A stretch of 64,000 bases of DNA, taken from positions 275,737,614-275,801,613 of the forward strand of contig CP136064.1 in the NCBI GenBank assembly GCA_032622095.1, given 5' to 3'. Position numbers and translations under genes: made by a program. The first letter of the stretch is position 1; every line of letters begins with the position of its first letter. The DNA is from Siphonodentalium dalli. Taxonomy: Eukaryota; Mollusca; Scaphopoda; Gadilida; Siphonodentaliidae. The notes under the pieces were generated by a model. The model made no database searches, was not told the DNA's origin, and saw nothing but the letters and a program-made list of their open reading frames with translations. This document shows, piece by piece, positions 49,092 to 61,872 of this stretch.

Positions 49092-49800
49092 TTAACCCTT
49101 CCATGACTGGAGCTTCCTGAAATTTTGTGAAAACCCTGTGTCAATGCATTCTCTTATATATGTGAGTCTCCCATAGGGAGCCTTGCATATATATGATAAT
49201 GCATTAGCCTAACAATATTTACCTTGACCTTGTAAGCCAGCGCATTCACTTATATTTGCCTATGGAAGACTCACATATATAAGAGAATGCACTGCCACAG
49301 GATCTTTATAAAGATGCAGTATCCAAATTAACGCTCCTAAATTATTATGTCTATGGCTTTGGGGGTAAAAAATATTTGATTGCAGTCGAGGAACCCACCC
49401 ATCAAAGCTCACCGTGATCAGATATCTATTTTTGAAATTTGTTATTTCTTGAGATGTGAATTATTTGAGGCCCAGAAAAACATGGTTAAATGGACAGTCT
49501 CGGACAAAATTGCAGATGAAGATGGATAACTCTAAAATAAAGTGGTAATATGGCCAAATTTTGTGATACTTAATTGATAAGTTTTTGTTGAACAGAATGT
49601 TGATAAATAACACATTTTGGGAAATTTTGATACCATAGTTGACAGTAGTTAGCATTATTTTGTTGCAATAAATCGATTCTGATAACTAAGGCGTATTTTG
49701 AAGAAATGTTGTTGTTGTACCTTGATGATATGGGGACCGTCTGATCGGATTGAGTACCTTTAATGTTGCTCCAGTGCAGCCCCCATCATGAAACGGCTAA
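49092..49800 (+). mobile_element. MITE family C copy 3 with nested family Q
   Basis: TTAACCCTTCCATGACTGGA at the left; CCCCCATCATGAAACGGCTAA, a mutated end, at the right. Two hairpins (49139-49205, 49235-49293). Family Q is inserted at 49306-49763 in the CTTTAATGCTGC motif. Confidence 0.8.
49306..49763. mobile_element. MITE family Q copy 3 (nested)
   Basis: AAAGATGCAGTATCCAAATT to GATTGAGTACCTTTAA. Removing it restores GATCTTTAATG, as in other family C copies. Confidence 0.8.
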
Positions 49801-50043
49801 TAGTGGCCTCAGCATGCATGTAAATCATGATGAAATATCATTATAGCAATTTTATTTGGAAAAAAATATATATATCATAATAATCTCAGTATGACACTCA
49901 AAAATATTACTCGCATCATCATACACTCCTGTCACTCTAACTCATAACAATAATGAACCTGTCCACAGCTGTCAATCGAATAATTATTATCAGATAATTT
50001 CTAGTATTCTACCAATCAGCGTATGAGCCATTCGCCTACTGCC

Positions 50044-50618
50044 TTAAAGGGGTACTGTACGCCATTTTCAATAAATTCCCGGTGATAACAACGATCTAAT
50101 ATCGATAATATATAGAAAACTAAGTAATTTGAGTCGAAGATGAATTCTGTAAACATTCAGGTAAATAGGTTATCTTAAAATCAAAGTTAATAATTTGATA
50201 TAAATTTAATTTATGGCTGGAGTCATAAATTAAATTACAAATTTCCGTGTACAAGACGTAATCATAATAATTCATGGATAGTGGATTGGGCAAAGTGTGG
50301 CACACATGATCGTGTAAAAAATTATGTTGATACAGGGCGTAATCTCAAGCCACTCACTGACTAGTGACTGTACAATGACTTAATGAGTATATGGGACTAG
50401 TATGCATATAATATCACATTTATTTGATACATTTGCTTGAAATCTGTCCAAAATTTACTGATGACGACAATTGGTATTTTCGCATTCCGGCTAATCTGCC
50501 ATCCGTAAAATTACTTCGTACTCAACAGACTTTCAAATAATGGAAATCTGGTTACCTTATTCTACAACTCAGAGACTAAAGAAACCAACAACAACATTTG
50601 GGTACAGTATCCCTTTAA
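50044..50618. mobile_element. TTAA-flanked MITE related to that at 47381
   Basis: TTAAAGGGGTACTGTACG at the left and GGGTACAGTATCCCTTTAA at the right; a central inverted pair around ATGGCTGGAGTCATAAAT, a motif also present in the 47381 element. Confidence 0.82.
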
Positions 50619-50689
50619 GAATTCTTTGTTCACCCTCTTATTGATACCTGCACATTTCAGTGTTAAATTGGATTTTTTCAAACAATAGT

Positions 50690-52510
50690 TTGTCAACAAG
50701 CCTGAGTTTAGTGCGCCTGTCATTTGCAGAATCAGGTCCCCAGAGGGTTTAGCGACGTTATCCCGCATAGTGGGCTAGCATCACCAAATTCACCCTCCGG
50801 GGACCTCATTCTGCATGGCCTCATCTGCTATGGGAGACATAGACTCAGACTGGTTCCCAAATGGTGAATATTGTGATGTACACCCATTGGGAATCTTGAG
50901 TATGCGATGTGTCATCTACCAATTTGGGGATATAGAGAAACAAAATCGCTGGGGCATGGCAAAATACGCCCTTTAGCCATTTTGAATTGTACTACTGCAA
51001 AATAAAATAATAACTTGAGCCTACAAAGAATATCTCATATACCCCTAATTTCAATGCCAAAATGCGGTTCTAAGTCGAAAAATGACCGTAACTGATGTGA
51101 AAATAATTGGACAGAACCAAATATTTGAACATGGCCTGTAGTTTTAGCTGGGAAACACACCAGCTTTGGTTAAAATCAAATAATCCAAGCAGGAGTTACT
51201 GGTCGGAAACCAAAATGTTATGTTGATACAGGGCGTAAACTCAAAGTTCGAAATTTTAAGTACGGCGATACTCAAAATTGGTGGAACATAAAGTAACAAT
51301 TTAGTAGACAAAAGTATAAATTTTCCCTTTATTTGGTATTGGCACTGAGTTAGTTCCATGTCAATTGGACTCAAACTAATGTTCAACATTTGCAAATACA
51401 ATGTACGTCTATCATTAAATAGGGAAGTATCGCCATACTTAAAATTTCGAACCCACACATGTACCATTCTAGATCGATTCTGTCCAAATTTGATGAGGGG
51501 ATGAGACATTCCTGGTAGCTTAAACCGAATCTAAAACGTCCCCCGACATATACCCGATATAACTTACCATATAAAGAAAATTTGGCACTGGTAGCCCTCG
51601 TTGGCATGCACTGATAGTCCGCTGTGCCATTTTCTGTGATCACCGCCCCTCGTTTCGATTTATTTTCGTGTATTTTCAACTGATACACACCAGTGATTTT
51701 GATGTGCACGTATTGCCGATAGATTCCGCTGTCGGAATTTTATAAAAGATTCCACAAGTTATGCTCAGGAATTAAACAAAACGCACTAGAATACCGATTA
51801 GGGCAAAATTTTACCTCCCCCCTACGAGTTTGTACACCCTCGTTTTCTGCTTTAAACAAAGGGCAGATCACCCAGAGTCGAACTGAACGTCACCAGGTGA
51901 CTCCTCCACTGGGTAAATGCAAAATTGATTGTATATACCTTTCCATTGTCTTTTGTGTCGTTATTTAGCTGTCCAGTTCTAATTATGATACCATTATATC
52001 GCTTAAAAACACTGATATTCTCCTGTGGAGCACGGGTATTCTGACGTTCACACTGGTATTCCGCGAGCCGATTGGACAGTGTGGTATCTTTAGCTGAGAA
52101 ATACAGATACCAACTTTGGTTCAGATCAAATAATCCAAACTGGAGTTATCGGTCGGAAACCAAAAATGTTAATAGACCGTCAAATTCTAAGTAAAAAAAT
52201 ATTAATTGCACAGAACTAGAGTTATCGATCGGAAACCAAAAATGTTAATGGACTGACAGACTGATTACATAATACAACCTTTCTGTCAAAAGGGTGTATA
52301 AAAATGAATTATCGAGGTGACTGATGGGTGAACAGCACCAACTTCAACTGTGGAACTTCAATCTGATCCTAGGTCTCCCATAGCAGTTGGGGCCTCAGGA
52401 AGAATGAGGTTCCGATAAGGTAAATTTGGTGACACAAGCCTGCCGTGCGGGATAGCGTCACTAAATTAACCCTCTGGGGACCTCATTCTGCTAATGACAG
52501 ATACATGTAT
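50690..52510. repeat. Mosaic of dispersed repeats I and J
   Basis: 50690-50940: repeat I. 50940-51245: repeat J (AATTGGACAGAACC, TTTGGTTAAAATCAAATAAT, GTCGGAAACCAAAATGTTA). 51250-52070: unique sequence without gene signal. 52075-52300: repeat J. 52300-52510: repeat I end. No coding exon seen. Confidence 0.6.
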
Positions 52511-53137
52511 AATAAAACAATAGACTTTTCATATCCTAACAACCTGACCTGCTAATCAACAATGAGTGTAATATAACATGAACATGGTCAAACTGATAAG
52601 ATACATGCAAATATATCATAGATTATCGATAAACAGATAATTATACCACAACTGATGACAAATGAGATACATTTATTATTTATTACACTTCATATAACAC
52701 TAATATGTTACTATACTGACTAATATTGATGTCGCAAGTAAGTGAGTATCCTGGATAGAGCAGGGGGCACATCTCAAGGTGAGGAATCAAGTTGTTTAGA
52801 GGTTCGTGAGTACCACGCATTGAAAATGGCCGAGATTAGTGCGACATACACAAACATAATATATGAGAAATTGACGCAAAACAGCATTTTGACTGTTACA
52901 AGCATATGCTAGATTATTTTAAAAGCAAGTTGATACCTTATTTGTTTCAAAATTACCAGTAGTTTTCTAAAACATTCTGACCAAAGTTGACAGTCGGAGG
53001 TTCGTGTAATACACCAGTCCATACATCTACATGTAGGAAAATCCTTCAAACAACTGAGTTTGAACACAAATGAGGTATTAGCTTGTTTGAAAAATAGAAT
53101 AGCATATGCTCATAGCTGCCAAAATACTATGCTATAC
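52511..53137. other. Spacer, nothing recognised
   Basis: AT-rich; no gene signal. Confidence 0.45.
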
Positions 53138-53310
53138 AGTAATGCCCTAAACAATCGACTCCTTAACCACAGCAGAATTATGGGTAATTTTTCAGGATTT
53201 AGTCGGAAATATGGCTTGTTGCCATTCATCGGAAAGCTCTCTATCCTAAAAAAAATCCCCATAATTCTGCTGTGGTTAAGGAGTTGATTATTTTGGGCAT
53301 TACTGTATGT
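53138..53310. mobile_element. Element D copy 7
   Basis: ACAGTAATGCCCTAAACAAT and ATAATTCTGCTGTGGTTAAG ends; the central arm is deleted after GCCATTCATCGGAAAGCTC. Confidence 0.78.
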
Positions 53311-53501
53311 TGCATCCTAGGTTATTACCTCTTCGTAGTTCTGATCGTGTTTGCGATAGCCTCGGCCATTTTGAATACGTGATACTCATCAACTTGAAAC
53401 CATGTGATTTCCCACCATGCATCTGGGATAGTGAACATTGATGTGTGATAACCATCATGTTTTTCACATTGACGAGTAGTTGCCCGAGAAGTATACTGTT
53501 T

Positions 53502-53803
53502 TAACCCTTCCATGGCTGGAGCTTCCAGAAATTTTGCAAAAACCCTGTGCCAATCCATTCCCTTATACATGCGAGCCTCCCGGAGGGAGCCTCGCATGTA
53601 TAAGAGAATACATTGGCCTAACAATATTTACCTTGTAAGCCAGTGCTTCCTCTTATATATGTGAGGCTCCCTATGGAGTATTCACCTTGACATTGTAAGC
53701 CAGTGCATCATCTTATATATGGGAGACTCGCATATAAAAGAGAATGCACTGGCACAGGATCTTTAATGCTGTACCAGGGCAGCTCCCGTCATGAAAGGGT
53801 TAA
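53502..53803 (+). mobile_element. MITE family C copy 4
   Basis: TTAACCCTTCCATGGCTGGA to CTCCCGTCATGAAAGGGTTA plus A; hairpins at 53550-53616 and in 53637-53755. Confidence 0.85.
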
Positions 53804-54935
53804 CTCCAAAAAATAGTTGTGGGAGAAAACGCCATTTGAAAATGTTGAGATCTTGAAACTCATTATCATAATGTCGGAGCAACCAAACCATTGAATGATT
53901 GTTGTTACGCATAATTTGTGGGTCACTCTACGTGGAAATAAACATAAAGGTTTTTAAAATAATCACATGCTGGAGATACACATGTAGATTGCTTTTCTAA
54001 CATTACTACTGAACCTGTGGGTTCACAATACAACAATGAACATGAAGATATTTTTTTAAAAGATGGATTTGAACATGTATGGACACACAATGATAAAAAG
54101 AATCCCGAAAATGGCAACAAGTTTATATTTTATAGAAAGTTTTAAAAATTGAACGGTTATTGGTAAAGAAAAATTGATTACTTTCACTAAGTTAATAATC
54201 AGTGACAATAAGTTATTATTTGAAAAGGGTCGGTATAACGAATAACAAGATCACTGCCAGGCATGGCTAAATACACCTGCTTGCAAAGTAAATAGTTGTC
54301 ATCTTTCAATTATTATCAAAGAAAATTGGCCATCAGGTACCAAACCCCAATTTGAATTTGACCTATATTGTGAGGTAATAAACTAACATACAAAATATGA
54401 GTTCAAAAGAATAACGCAAATATCATCTGGAAAGCAAGAATATGCAAAATTTCTAACTCCAGAAAAAATCATCAAACCGAACTCAAGTTCGAACTTGACC
54501 TGAAACCAAAATGTTGACATAAAATTGTATTTTCCAAGTCGAAAAAGGCCCATAACTCTGGCAAAAATCATCTGGCCAAACCCAAATTCGAACTTGACCT
54601 GTATTTTGGTATGACTGAGCCACATACTAATTTTATTTGTGAACAATTCATCCAAATTTGAGTTATCATCCGGAAACCAAAATGTTGATGGACAGACAGA
54701 CAAGTGGAAACCAGTGAGAATTTTTTTATTTATATCTGTATCATGTGACTTCATTAGAAACATTCCTTTATCATCATTCTTTAATTGTATGAGTTTATCA
54801 GATATTCTATGTAAGATCTTTTACGAACCCACAGTGGTATATACTTACACAAGCACTACCACACGGTCAAAACAAGGTATTCGTTCATAATCATGTGAGC
54901 TGATAGCCACTCATGACTTCAAGGACCACTTTAGT
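53804..54935. repeat. Spacer with repeat J copy
   Basis: 54300-54695 repeats AACTCGAACTTGACCTGTAT-like units (54487, 54590) and CATAACTCTGGCAAAAATCA. The rest shows nothing recognised. Confidence 0.5.
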
Positions 54936-55291
54936 TTAACCCTTTGAACACTGACGTCCTGAACGTTAAATGGTCCCCACCCGAGTGGACTCGTTCCTAA
55001 TGTTCAGCACCTATACGCTGAGGCACAACATTCTGGCATGTTGCGACTAGTAAGTGCCGACATAGCTTTTCTGGAGATTACGTCGTTGATATATATAGCT
55101 TCACCACAAATCCCCCAGGTGACCAGTGCCCAGGTGTACTGGAGCATAGGAAAGCAGTATAGCTACATGTACTACGTCATTTGCTCATGACATCGTATCC
55201 AAAAATAGTAGGGGGGCGGATTCCGCCCCCCTAAGATGGTGGCACTTACTGGACTCTGACGGGGAAAGCTTTACGTCGTTTAAAGGGTTAA
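54936..55291. mobile_element. TTAA-flanked MITE
   Basis: TTAACCCTTTGAACACTGAC at the left and ACGTCGTTTAAAGGGTTAA at the right; an internal palindrome GGGGGGCGGATTCCGCCCCC. Confidence 0.8.
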
Positions 55292-55614
55292 CACAGGATT
55301 GATCCACATTTTCTACCTGAATCCCGACCCTTGACCCTATAATCAAGTACATGTAGTCATCTACCATCCTTTTTACCTACTATATACACCCGTCAGTAAG
55401 CCCATCCCTGAGGATAAGCACAGTCTATGTTTTTGCTCCAAAATAAAAATCATGGTGTGGTTCTTGAAGATAAGCCCACCCCCATTTTTAGAACATAAGG
55501 ACGAGCATACATTGACGTCATGTTAACTTTGAATGAAGATGACAAAAATAGCATTACTCCAGCTAATTTCCATTGCAAACTCATTGATAATACCTGCCCC
55601 ATTGTGTATCACAA

Positions 55615-56195
55615 AATTCTATATTATAAAGTTATTATACAATGTTGTGTACAGTATGTGTTTTTCTTGTACGAGTCCAGGTTGTGGTGAAAAGTCATAT
55701 TGGACGAGACACGCCAGTGTCGAGTCCAATATGACTTTTCACCACAACCTGGACGAGTACAAGAAAAATCCATACTGTAAACAACATTGTATAATGACAT
55801 TTTTATTATCCATCTGTATGTTTATAAAATTTTGGGAATAAAACTTTTGTGGTTATTTTTGGTATTTGTCGGCACTTAATTCTCTATAAAAGCATGTATT
55901 TTGATCATCAGAAAGCATGATTTGGAAAAGTAAACACGGAAGTGAGAAAAAAAAATCAACGCGGAAGTGAACCATCTGCTAAAATCCATCAATGTTGCGC
56001 GCGCATCACAATTTCAACGATTCATTACGCAATAGAGTTAATTCGTGACGTCACGGAGTCCAATATGAAAAGTCATATTGTACAGTCGGGAGTCCAATAT
56101 GACTTTCGGGAGTCCAATATGACTTTTTCCAGGACTATCACGTGGCGGCTTTTGCCCAATCGGAAATGGTGTTAGTTAAGGGATGGATAATAATA
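55615..56195. mobile_element. Element N copy 2 with long internal palindrome
   Basis: A palindrome at 55625-55798 (TTATACAATGTTGTGTACAG ... CTGTAAACAACATTGTATAA). Then the same right half as copy 1, including CATGATTTGGAAAAGTAAAC and GGGAGTCCAATATGACTTTT. Confidence 0.75.
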
Positions 56196-56702
56196 CAAGA
56201 TATAAGATGATCTTTGTGTCTTAATTTCAATATCAATATTAAATCACAAAACATTTTATTTTCAATGGCATAATTATCTAGCAATTTCTCGCCCAACATG
56301 AAAATTGTGTCTCGCTGATTCCAATGGTATATAATAATACTTGATTTTTTTATAAATTGGCACTCAGGTCAGTATAATAGTTGGGTGATGATTGGCATGA
56401 TTGCTACTCACTCTCGTGTCTGAAATAAACATGCATGCAAATGTGTTATTAAATCTGCTAATACCGACCCACTAGCCAATAGAAGAATTGAATCGCTGCA
56501 CTGCTAATCAACATATGATTGTGGTTTGCAGCACCAGGATTTTGTAATGCATATTGCGATGTAAAACCGAACAATTTGCTAATTAAATTATATGAGCCTT
56601 TGTTTTCAAAAGCATATGTATCCATCCCCACTCTTTTTGGTCTGACAGAGTACCCATTCAATGTAACTGGTAAAATGCAACACTCTGTTTTGATGAAAAT
56701 TT
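56196..56702. other. Spacer, nothing recognised
   Basis: AT-rich sequence before the 63-bp array; no gene signal. Confidence 0.45.
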
Positions 56703-57965
56703 CCACCCTACTACCCGCCCTATTTTTTTTCGGGTTGTAACCCAAACCAGAAGACATTTAATTTTCAAGCCTACTACCCGCCCTATTTTTTTTTGGGTTG
56801 TAACCCAAACCAGAAGACATTTAATTTTCAAGCCTACTACCCGCCCTATTTTTTTTCGGGTTGTAACCCAAACCAGAAGACATTTAATTTTCAAGCCTAC
56901 TACCCGCCCTATTTTTTTTCGGGTTGTAACCCAAACCAGAAGACATTTAATTTTCAAGCCTACTACCGACCCTATTTTTGTTCGGGTTGTAACCCAAACC
57001 AGAAGACATTTAATTTTCAAGCCTACTACCGACCCTATTTTTTTTCGGGTTGTAACCCAAACCAGAAGACATTTAATTTTCAAGCCTACTACCGACACTA
57101 TTTTTTTTCGGGTTGTAACCCAAACCAGAAGACATTTAATTTTCAAGCCTACTACCCGCCCTATTTTTTTTCGGGTTGTAACCCAAACCAGAAGACATTT
57201 AATTTTCAAGCCTACTACCCGCCCTATTTTTTTTCGGGTTGTAACCCAAACCAGAAGACATTTAATTTTCAAGCCTACTACCGACCCTATTTTTTTTCGG
57301 GTTGTAACCCAAACGAGAAGACATTTAATTTTCAAGCCTACTACCGACCCTATTTTTTTTCGGGTTGTAACCCAAACCAGAAGACATTTAATTTTCAAGC
57401 CTACTACCGAAGCTATTTTTTTTCGGGTTGTAACCCAAACCAGAAGACATTTAATTTTCAAGCCTACTACCGACCCTATTTTTTTTCGGGTTGTAACCCA
57501 AACCAGAAGACATTTAATTTTCAAGCCTACTACCGACACTATTTTTTTTCGGGTTGTAACCCAAACCAGAAGACATTTAATTTTCAAGCCTACTACCAAC
57601 ACTATTTTTTTTCTCGGGTTGTAACCCAAACCAGAAGACATTTAATTTTCAAGCCTACTACCGACACTATTTTTTTTCGGGTTGTAACCCAAACCAGAAG
57701 ACATTTAATTTTCAAGCCTACTACCCGTCCTATTTTTTTTCGGGTTGTAACCCAAACCAGAAGACATTTAATTTTCAAGCCTACTACCCGCCCTATTTTT
57801 TTTCGGGTTGTAACCCAAACCAGAAGACATTTAATTTTCAAGCCTACTACCCGCCCTATTTTTTTTCGGGTTGTAACCCAAACCAGAAGACATTTAATTT
57901 TCAAGCCTACTACCGACCCTATTTTTTTTTTCGGGTTGTAACCCAAACCAGAAGACATTTAATTT
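56703..57965. repeat. 63-bp satellite array, 20 units
   Basis: Unit: CTACTACCCGCCCTATTTTT, TTTCGGGTTGTAACCCAAAC, CAGAAGACATTTAATTTTCA, AGC. CGGGTTGTAACCC is a hairpin. Units differ mainly at the CCCGCCC / CGACCC / CGACAC position. 63 is a multiple of three, so one frame on each strand stays open (SGCNPNQKTFNFQAYY on plus); this is not evidence of a gene. Confidence 0.93.
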
Positions 57966-57993
57966 TCTTTAGCCTTATGCTAGAGCTTCACAG

Positions 57994-59070
57994 TTTATCG
58001 ATATCATATGGAATATCAATATATGTTTATTTATCTTACTATTATCGATATCATATGGAATATCAATATATGTTTATTTATCTTACTATTATCGATATCA
58101 TATGGAATATCAATTTATGTTTATTTATCTTACTATTATCGATATCATATGGAATATCAATATATGTTTATTTATCTTACTATTATCGATATCATATGGA
58201 ATATCAATTTATGTTTATTTATCTTACTATTATCGATATCATATGGAATATCAATATATGTTTATTTATCTTACTATTATCGATATCATATGGAATATCA
58301 ATATATGTTTATTTATCTTACTATTATCGATATCATATGGAATATCAATATATGTTTATTTATCTTACTATTATCGATATCATATGGAATATCAATATAT
58401 GTTTATTTATCTTACTATTATCGATATCATATGGAATATCAATATATGTTTATTTATCTTACTATTATCGATATCATATGGAATATCAATATATGTTTAT
58501 TTATCTTACTATTATCGATATCAAATGGAATATCAATATATGTTTATTTATCTTACTATTATCGATATCATATGGAATATCAATATATGTTTATTTATCT
58601 TACTATTATCGATATCATATGGAATATCAATATATGTTTATTTATCTTACTATTATCGATATCATATGGAATATCAATATATGTTTATTTATCTTACTAT
58701 TATCGATATCATATGGAATATCAATATATGTTTATTTATCTTACTATTATCGATATCATGGAATATCAATATATTTTTATTTATCTTACTATTATCGATA
58801 TCATGGAATATCAATATATTTTTATTTATCTTACTATTATCGATATCATGGAATATCAATATATTTTTATTTATCTTACTATTATCGATATCATATGGAA
58901 TATCAATATATTTGTATTTATCTTACTATTATCGATATCATGGAATATCAATATATTTTTATTTATCTTACTATTATCGATATCATGGAATATCAATATA
59001 TTTTTATTTATCTTACTATTATCGATATCATGGAATATCAATATATTTTTATTTATCTTACTATTATCGA
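57994..59070. repeat. 47-bp satellite array, 23 units
   Basis: Unit: TATCGATATCATATGGAATA, TCAATATATGTTTATTTATC, TTACTAT. Sixteen 47-bp units, then three of 45 bp (ATCATGG, ATATTTTT), one of 47, then three of 45. All three plus frames lack stops, so 330-376 codon frames appear by chance of unit sequence. Confidence 0.93.
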
Positions 59071-59259
59071 GCTAAATGGGAAATATCAAGGTCGAGGGTA
59101 TAAGTAAACTTTAAAATGAACTGACCTCCACTTCGGCAAAATTTAGTGTTGGAGTAGAAGTATGACCGGTTGGTGTCGTAATGCCTAAAAAACCACGTAT
59201 GTCGCATGGATCGGAGAAGAAACAAAGAGTACCAGGTTTCGCGAGTGATGTTACAACTT

Positions 59260-59545
59260 ATTGTCACCAAATTTATCCTCTGGGAACCTTATTCGGCTTT
59301 GGCCTCAACTTCTATGGGAGACCTAGGATAAGGTTTTCCAGTTCCCAGTTGAAGTTGGTTATGTTCAACCAATAGTCACCTCGATTATAAAAGTAACTAA
59401 AAACAATGTTAGTTTGAGACTATAGATACTTCTCAGAATATGAGGCCTCAGCAGAATGAGGTCCCAGAGCTGAATTTGGTGTGCGGGATAGTATCGCTAA
59501 ATTCACCCTCTGGGAACCTCATTCTGCAACTGACAGACAGGATAA
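59260..59545 (+). repeat. Dispersed repeat I copy
   Basis: CTGGGAACCTTATTCGGCTT to AAATTCACCCTCTGGGAACC and TCATTCTGCAACTGACAGAC. Confidence 0.65.
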
Positions 59546-59624
59546 TACTTTCAGAAAATAGGAGTCCTATATAGCTTTGATTCGCATGGGCAGACCAGAA
59601 AATGCTGTTAATATTAACTAGAGG

Positions 59625-60205
59625 TGTGACTGTCCCAATGGGACTAAGGATACCCCACGTGTTTTTAAAATACTAAGATGTTTCACATGTCAGTAAACAT
59701 TTAGTTAAAATAATAAAATAACAGTTCCCGTTGCATGTGCACAACTCTAACCTTAAACCTATTGACCGAAAAATTATGCATGTTGCGAAAATGTTCTTAA
59801 GTCGAAAAAGGGGAATAACTCCACAAAAAAAAGTCGGACAGACATCATAATCGCAGGTGCACAGACAGGTACTAAATATCAGTGCCAAGATTCAATACAT
59901 TGATCTAAAAATGTAGGAATAAAAGCTCGGACAAAATTACACATGTTGCGAAAAAGGGGGGATACACTGTAACTCCACCAAAAAAAGTCCGACAGACGTC
60001 ATAATCGCAGGTGCACAGGCTCCCATGGTGGTTGATGTCTGTGCCAAGTTTCACGAAAATTGATCAAAAAACGACTGAGAAAAACTCCGGACAAATTTGT
60101 GTCCACGGACGGACGACAGACAGACGGACGGAGCGACGGACGGACAAAGCTGATTCCAGTATACCCCCCCCTAACTTCGTTGCGGGGGGGGGGGGGTATA
60201 ATTAG
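59625..60205 (+). mobile_element. Element H copy 2, GACGGAC-tailed
   Basis: GGTGTGACTGTCCCAATGGG at the left; internal repeats as in 27175-27790; GGACGGACGACAGACAGACG, then a hairpin of ATACCCCCCC and GGGGGGGTATAAT at the right. Confidence 0.72.
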
Positions 60206-60971
60206 CATTGGGCTCATCACTATCGAAAAGACGAAAAACAGGAAACTGAAATTGCCAAATGCACCGGGGAACAGTTTTCGGGGAACAGTTTTCGAGTGCC
60301 TATTGATTTCAATAGGTCCTGAATTTTTCCAATCCGGGTACTGTTTGAAGTTTATCGTTCAGTTGTGTTTGCAAATACCAGTATGGGCAAAACCATCCAA
60401 CCACACCAGAACTATATCCCTGAAGCTTAAATTTCTATCTTCTGATGTACAGGCCTCAAAATATGATGCTGGACATTTGCACAGCGGGCTAGCATTACTA
60501 AATTAACACTCTGGGTACCTCATTCTGCTTAGGCCTCATCTTCTGTAAATTATCATTATTATCAAATTAAAAAGTTTTTTTAGTGTCTTTAGAAACATCT
60601 TGAGACAGTTTCTTTTTTCTTTTTTAGTTATTTTATCCCACAAATTGGCTGAAGACACAAAGCACAATCGAGGTGCCCAAGGGTGCACATCACCATCCTC
60701 GCCATCTGACAACTTAAATCTGTGTCTGGGGACCTCATTCTGCAAATGTCCAGCACCATATTTTCAATCCTGAATTAGACCTGAATTGCACCTGAATTGC
60801 ACTATGGTGCACCATCGAAACAAGCATTTGTGCTATTTTTCAAGGTCTGATTTTAACAATAAAACCTTCAAAATAGTGTTTACACTGTTTAGGCTCCAAG
60901 ACCCACAATGATTTTAACTGCATGTCATGTCATGCCATGGACAATAATTAACAGTACACAATATTCTACTC
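60206..60971. repeat. 3' flank of DBR1 with repeat I
   Basis: 60450-60770 is a diverged repeat I. No AATAAA or ATTAAA is seen on the minus strand in the about 430 bp after the DBR1 stop, so the poly(A) signal may be a variant or lie further left. Confidence 0.5.
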
Positions 60972-61854
60972 TCAATCATCAGCATACAAACTTATGTTTC
61001 GTCGCTTAAGTTTTTTTGACTGAGGAGATTCCTCGAGTAGAGCTCCATCTTCTGTTCTCTTGGAACATTTCTCTGCCGTCTGCTCATCTGAAGTCGAGTC
61101 ATTAGCTGCTGAACTATCACCTGGCAAATCACCCGACTGACTCCCATCTTGCGATTTCTCATCAGTTTGACTATTTCCGCTCTCTAACCCTAAAAAACTA
61201 CTCTCAAATTTATCACCACCCCCTTCATATTTATGTTTTGGCGTCGTGTTAGGCGTCGACTGGAGATGAGATTTCTGAGCGAGCAACAATTCTCTTAACT
61301 CATCATCATCATCGCCGATTTCTAAACGTGGACTAGTCTCAGGATTATCTATCACTTTTGACTCATCAAGCCCGCACGTTGACAGTTCCTTCACTTCATT
61401 TTCTAATCCTTCTGTCGAATCGTTAAGTTTTTCACAATCTGGAGACGGAGCATCGTCGCTATCGGCGATATCTATTTCCTCGGGATTCAAACTCGAATCA
61501 AGTTTCTGACTATCATCTAGTTCACATTCGGCATCTGTTTCGACGAACGTACTATTGTTCATACCAACGTTAGACGCGTCCAGACTGTCATTAGCAGATG
61601 TGTCCATCAAACTAACGTCAAGCTGATAAGTCGAGTCCTTCCCCAGGAAGACAGCGTTCGGGTCAGTTAGTTCTAACATAGTACACAACAGTGTAGTTTG
61701 AGGGTTAATCTTTATCTGTGGCGTTGAATCCATTGATGAATTATTTTTGTTGTATGCGGGTACTGTCAGCTCGAAGTTATCAGGAACGGTTAGATCACCT
61801 CCGAAATCTTCTAACAGCGTATTAGCTTCTTCACTGGTGACTTTGAAGTCGAAC
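60972..61854 (-). CDS. DBR1: RNA lariat debranching enzyme, last coding exon
   Basis: DBR1 hydrolyses the 2'-5' bond of intron lariats after splicing and acts mainly in the nucleus. This exon encodes the C-terminal 293 residues, outside the metallophosphoesterase core. FDFKVTSEEANTLLEDFGGD then LTVPDNFELTVPAY matches the human region WDYSATEEGMKEVL...DLKVPCNFSVTAACY. KINPQTTLLC matches RINPQTTEFC. The end KKLKRRNISLYADD matches KKIKRRNQAIYAAVDD. Between them lies an acidic Ser/Asp/Glu-rich tail, longer than in human. The acceptor TATATTCATAG precedes 61854 and the exon begins with the last base of a split codon. The stop is TGA at 60972. The core domain exons lie to the right, largely outside the window. 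Confidence 0.93.
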
Positions 61855-61872
61855 CTATGAATATAAATGAAG

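Noticed and set aside
47841-49144. Three minus-strand frames of 349-419 codons rich in HPTQSPYS
   Set aside because: All three frames are open because the minisatellite unit has no stop in any frame on that strand.
56658-57958. Plus frame of 382 and minus frame of 327 codons
   Set aside because: Artefact of the 63-bp (21-codon) satellite; both strands are open at once.
57977-59107. Three overlapping plus frames of 333-376 codons looking like membrane proteins
   Set aside because: The A/T-rich 47-bp unit yields Ile/Tyr/Leu-rich translations in all three frames; hydrophobicity is a composition effect.
60060-60506. 148-codon plus-strand frame
   Set aside because: It crosses the GACGGAC tail of element H and repeat I; no homology.
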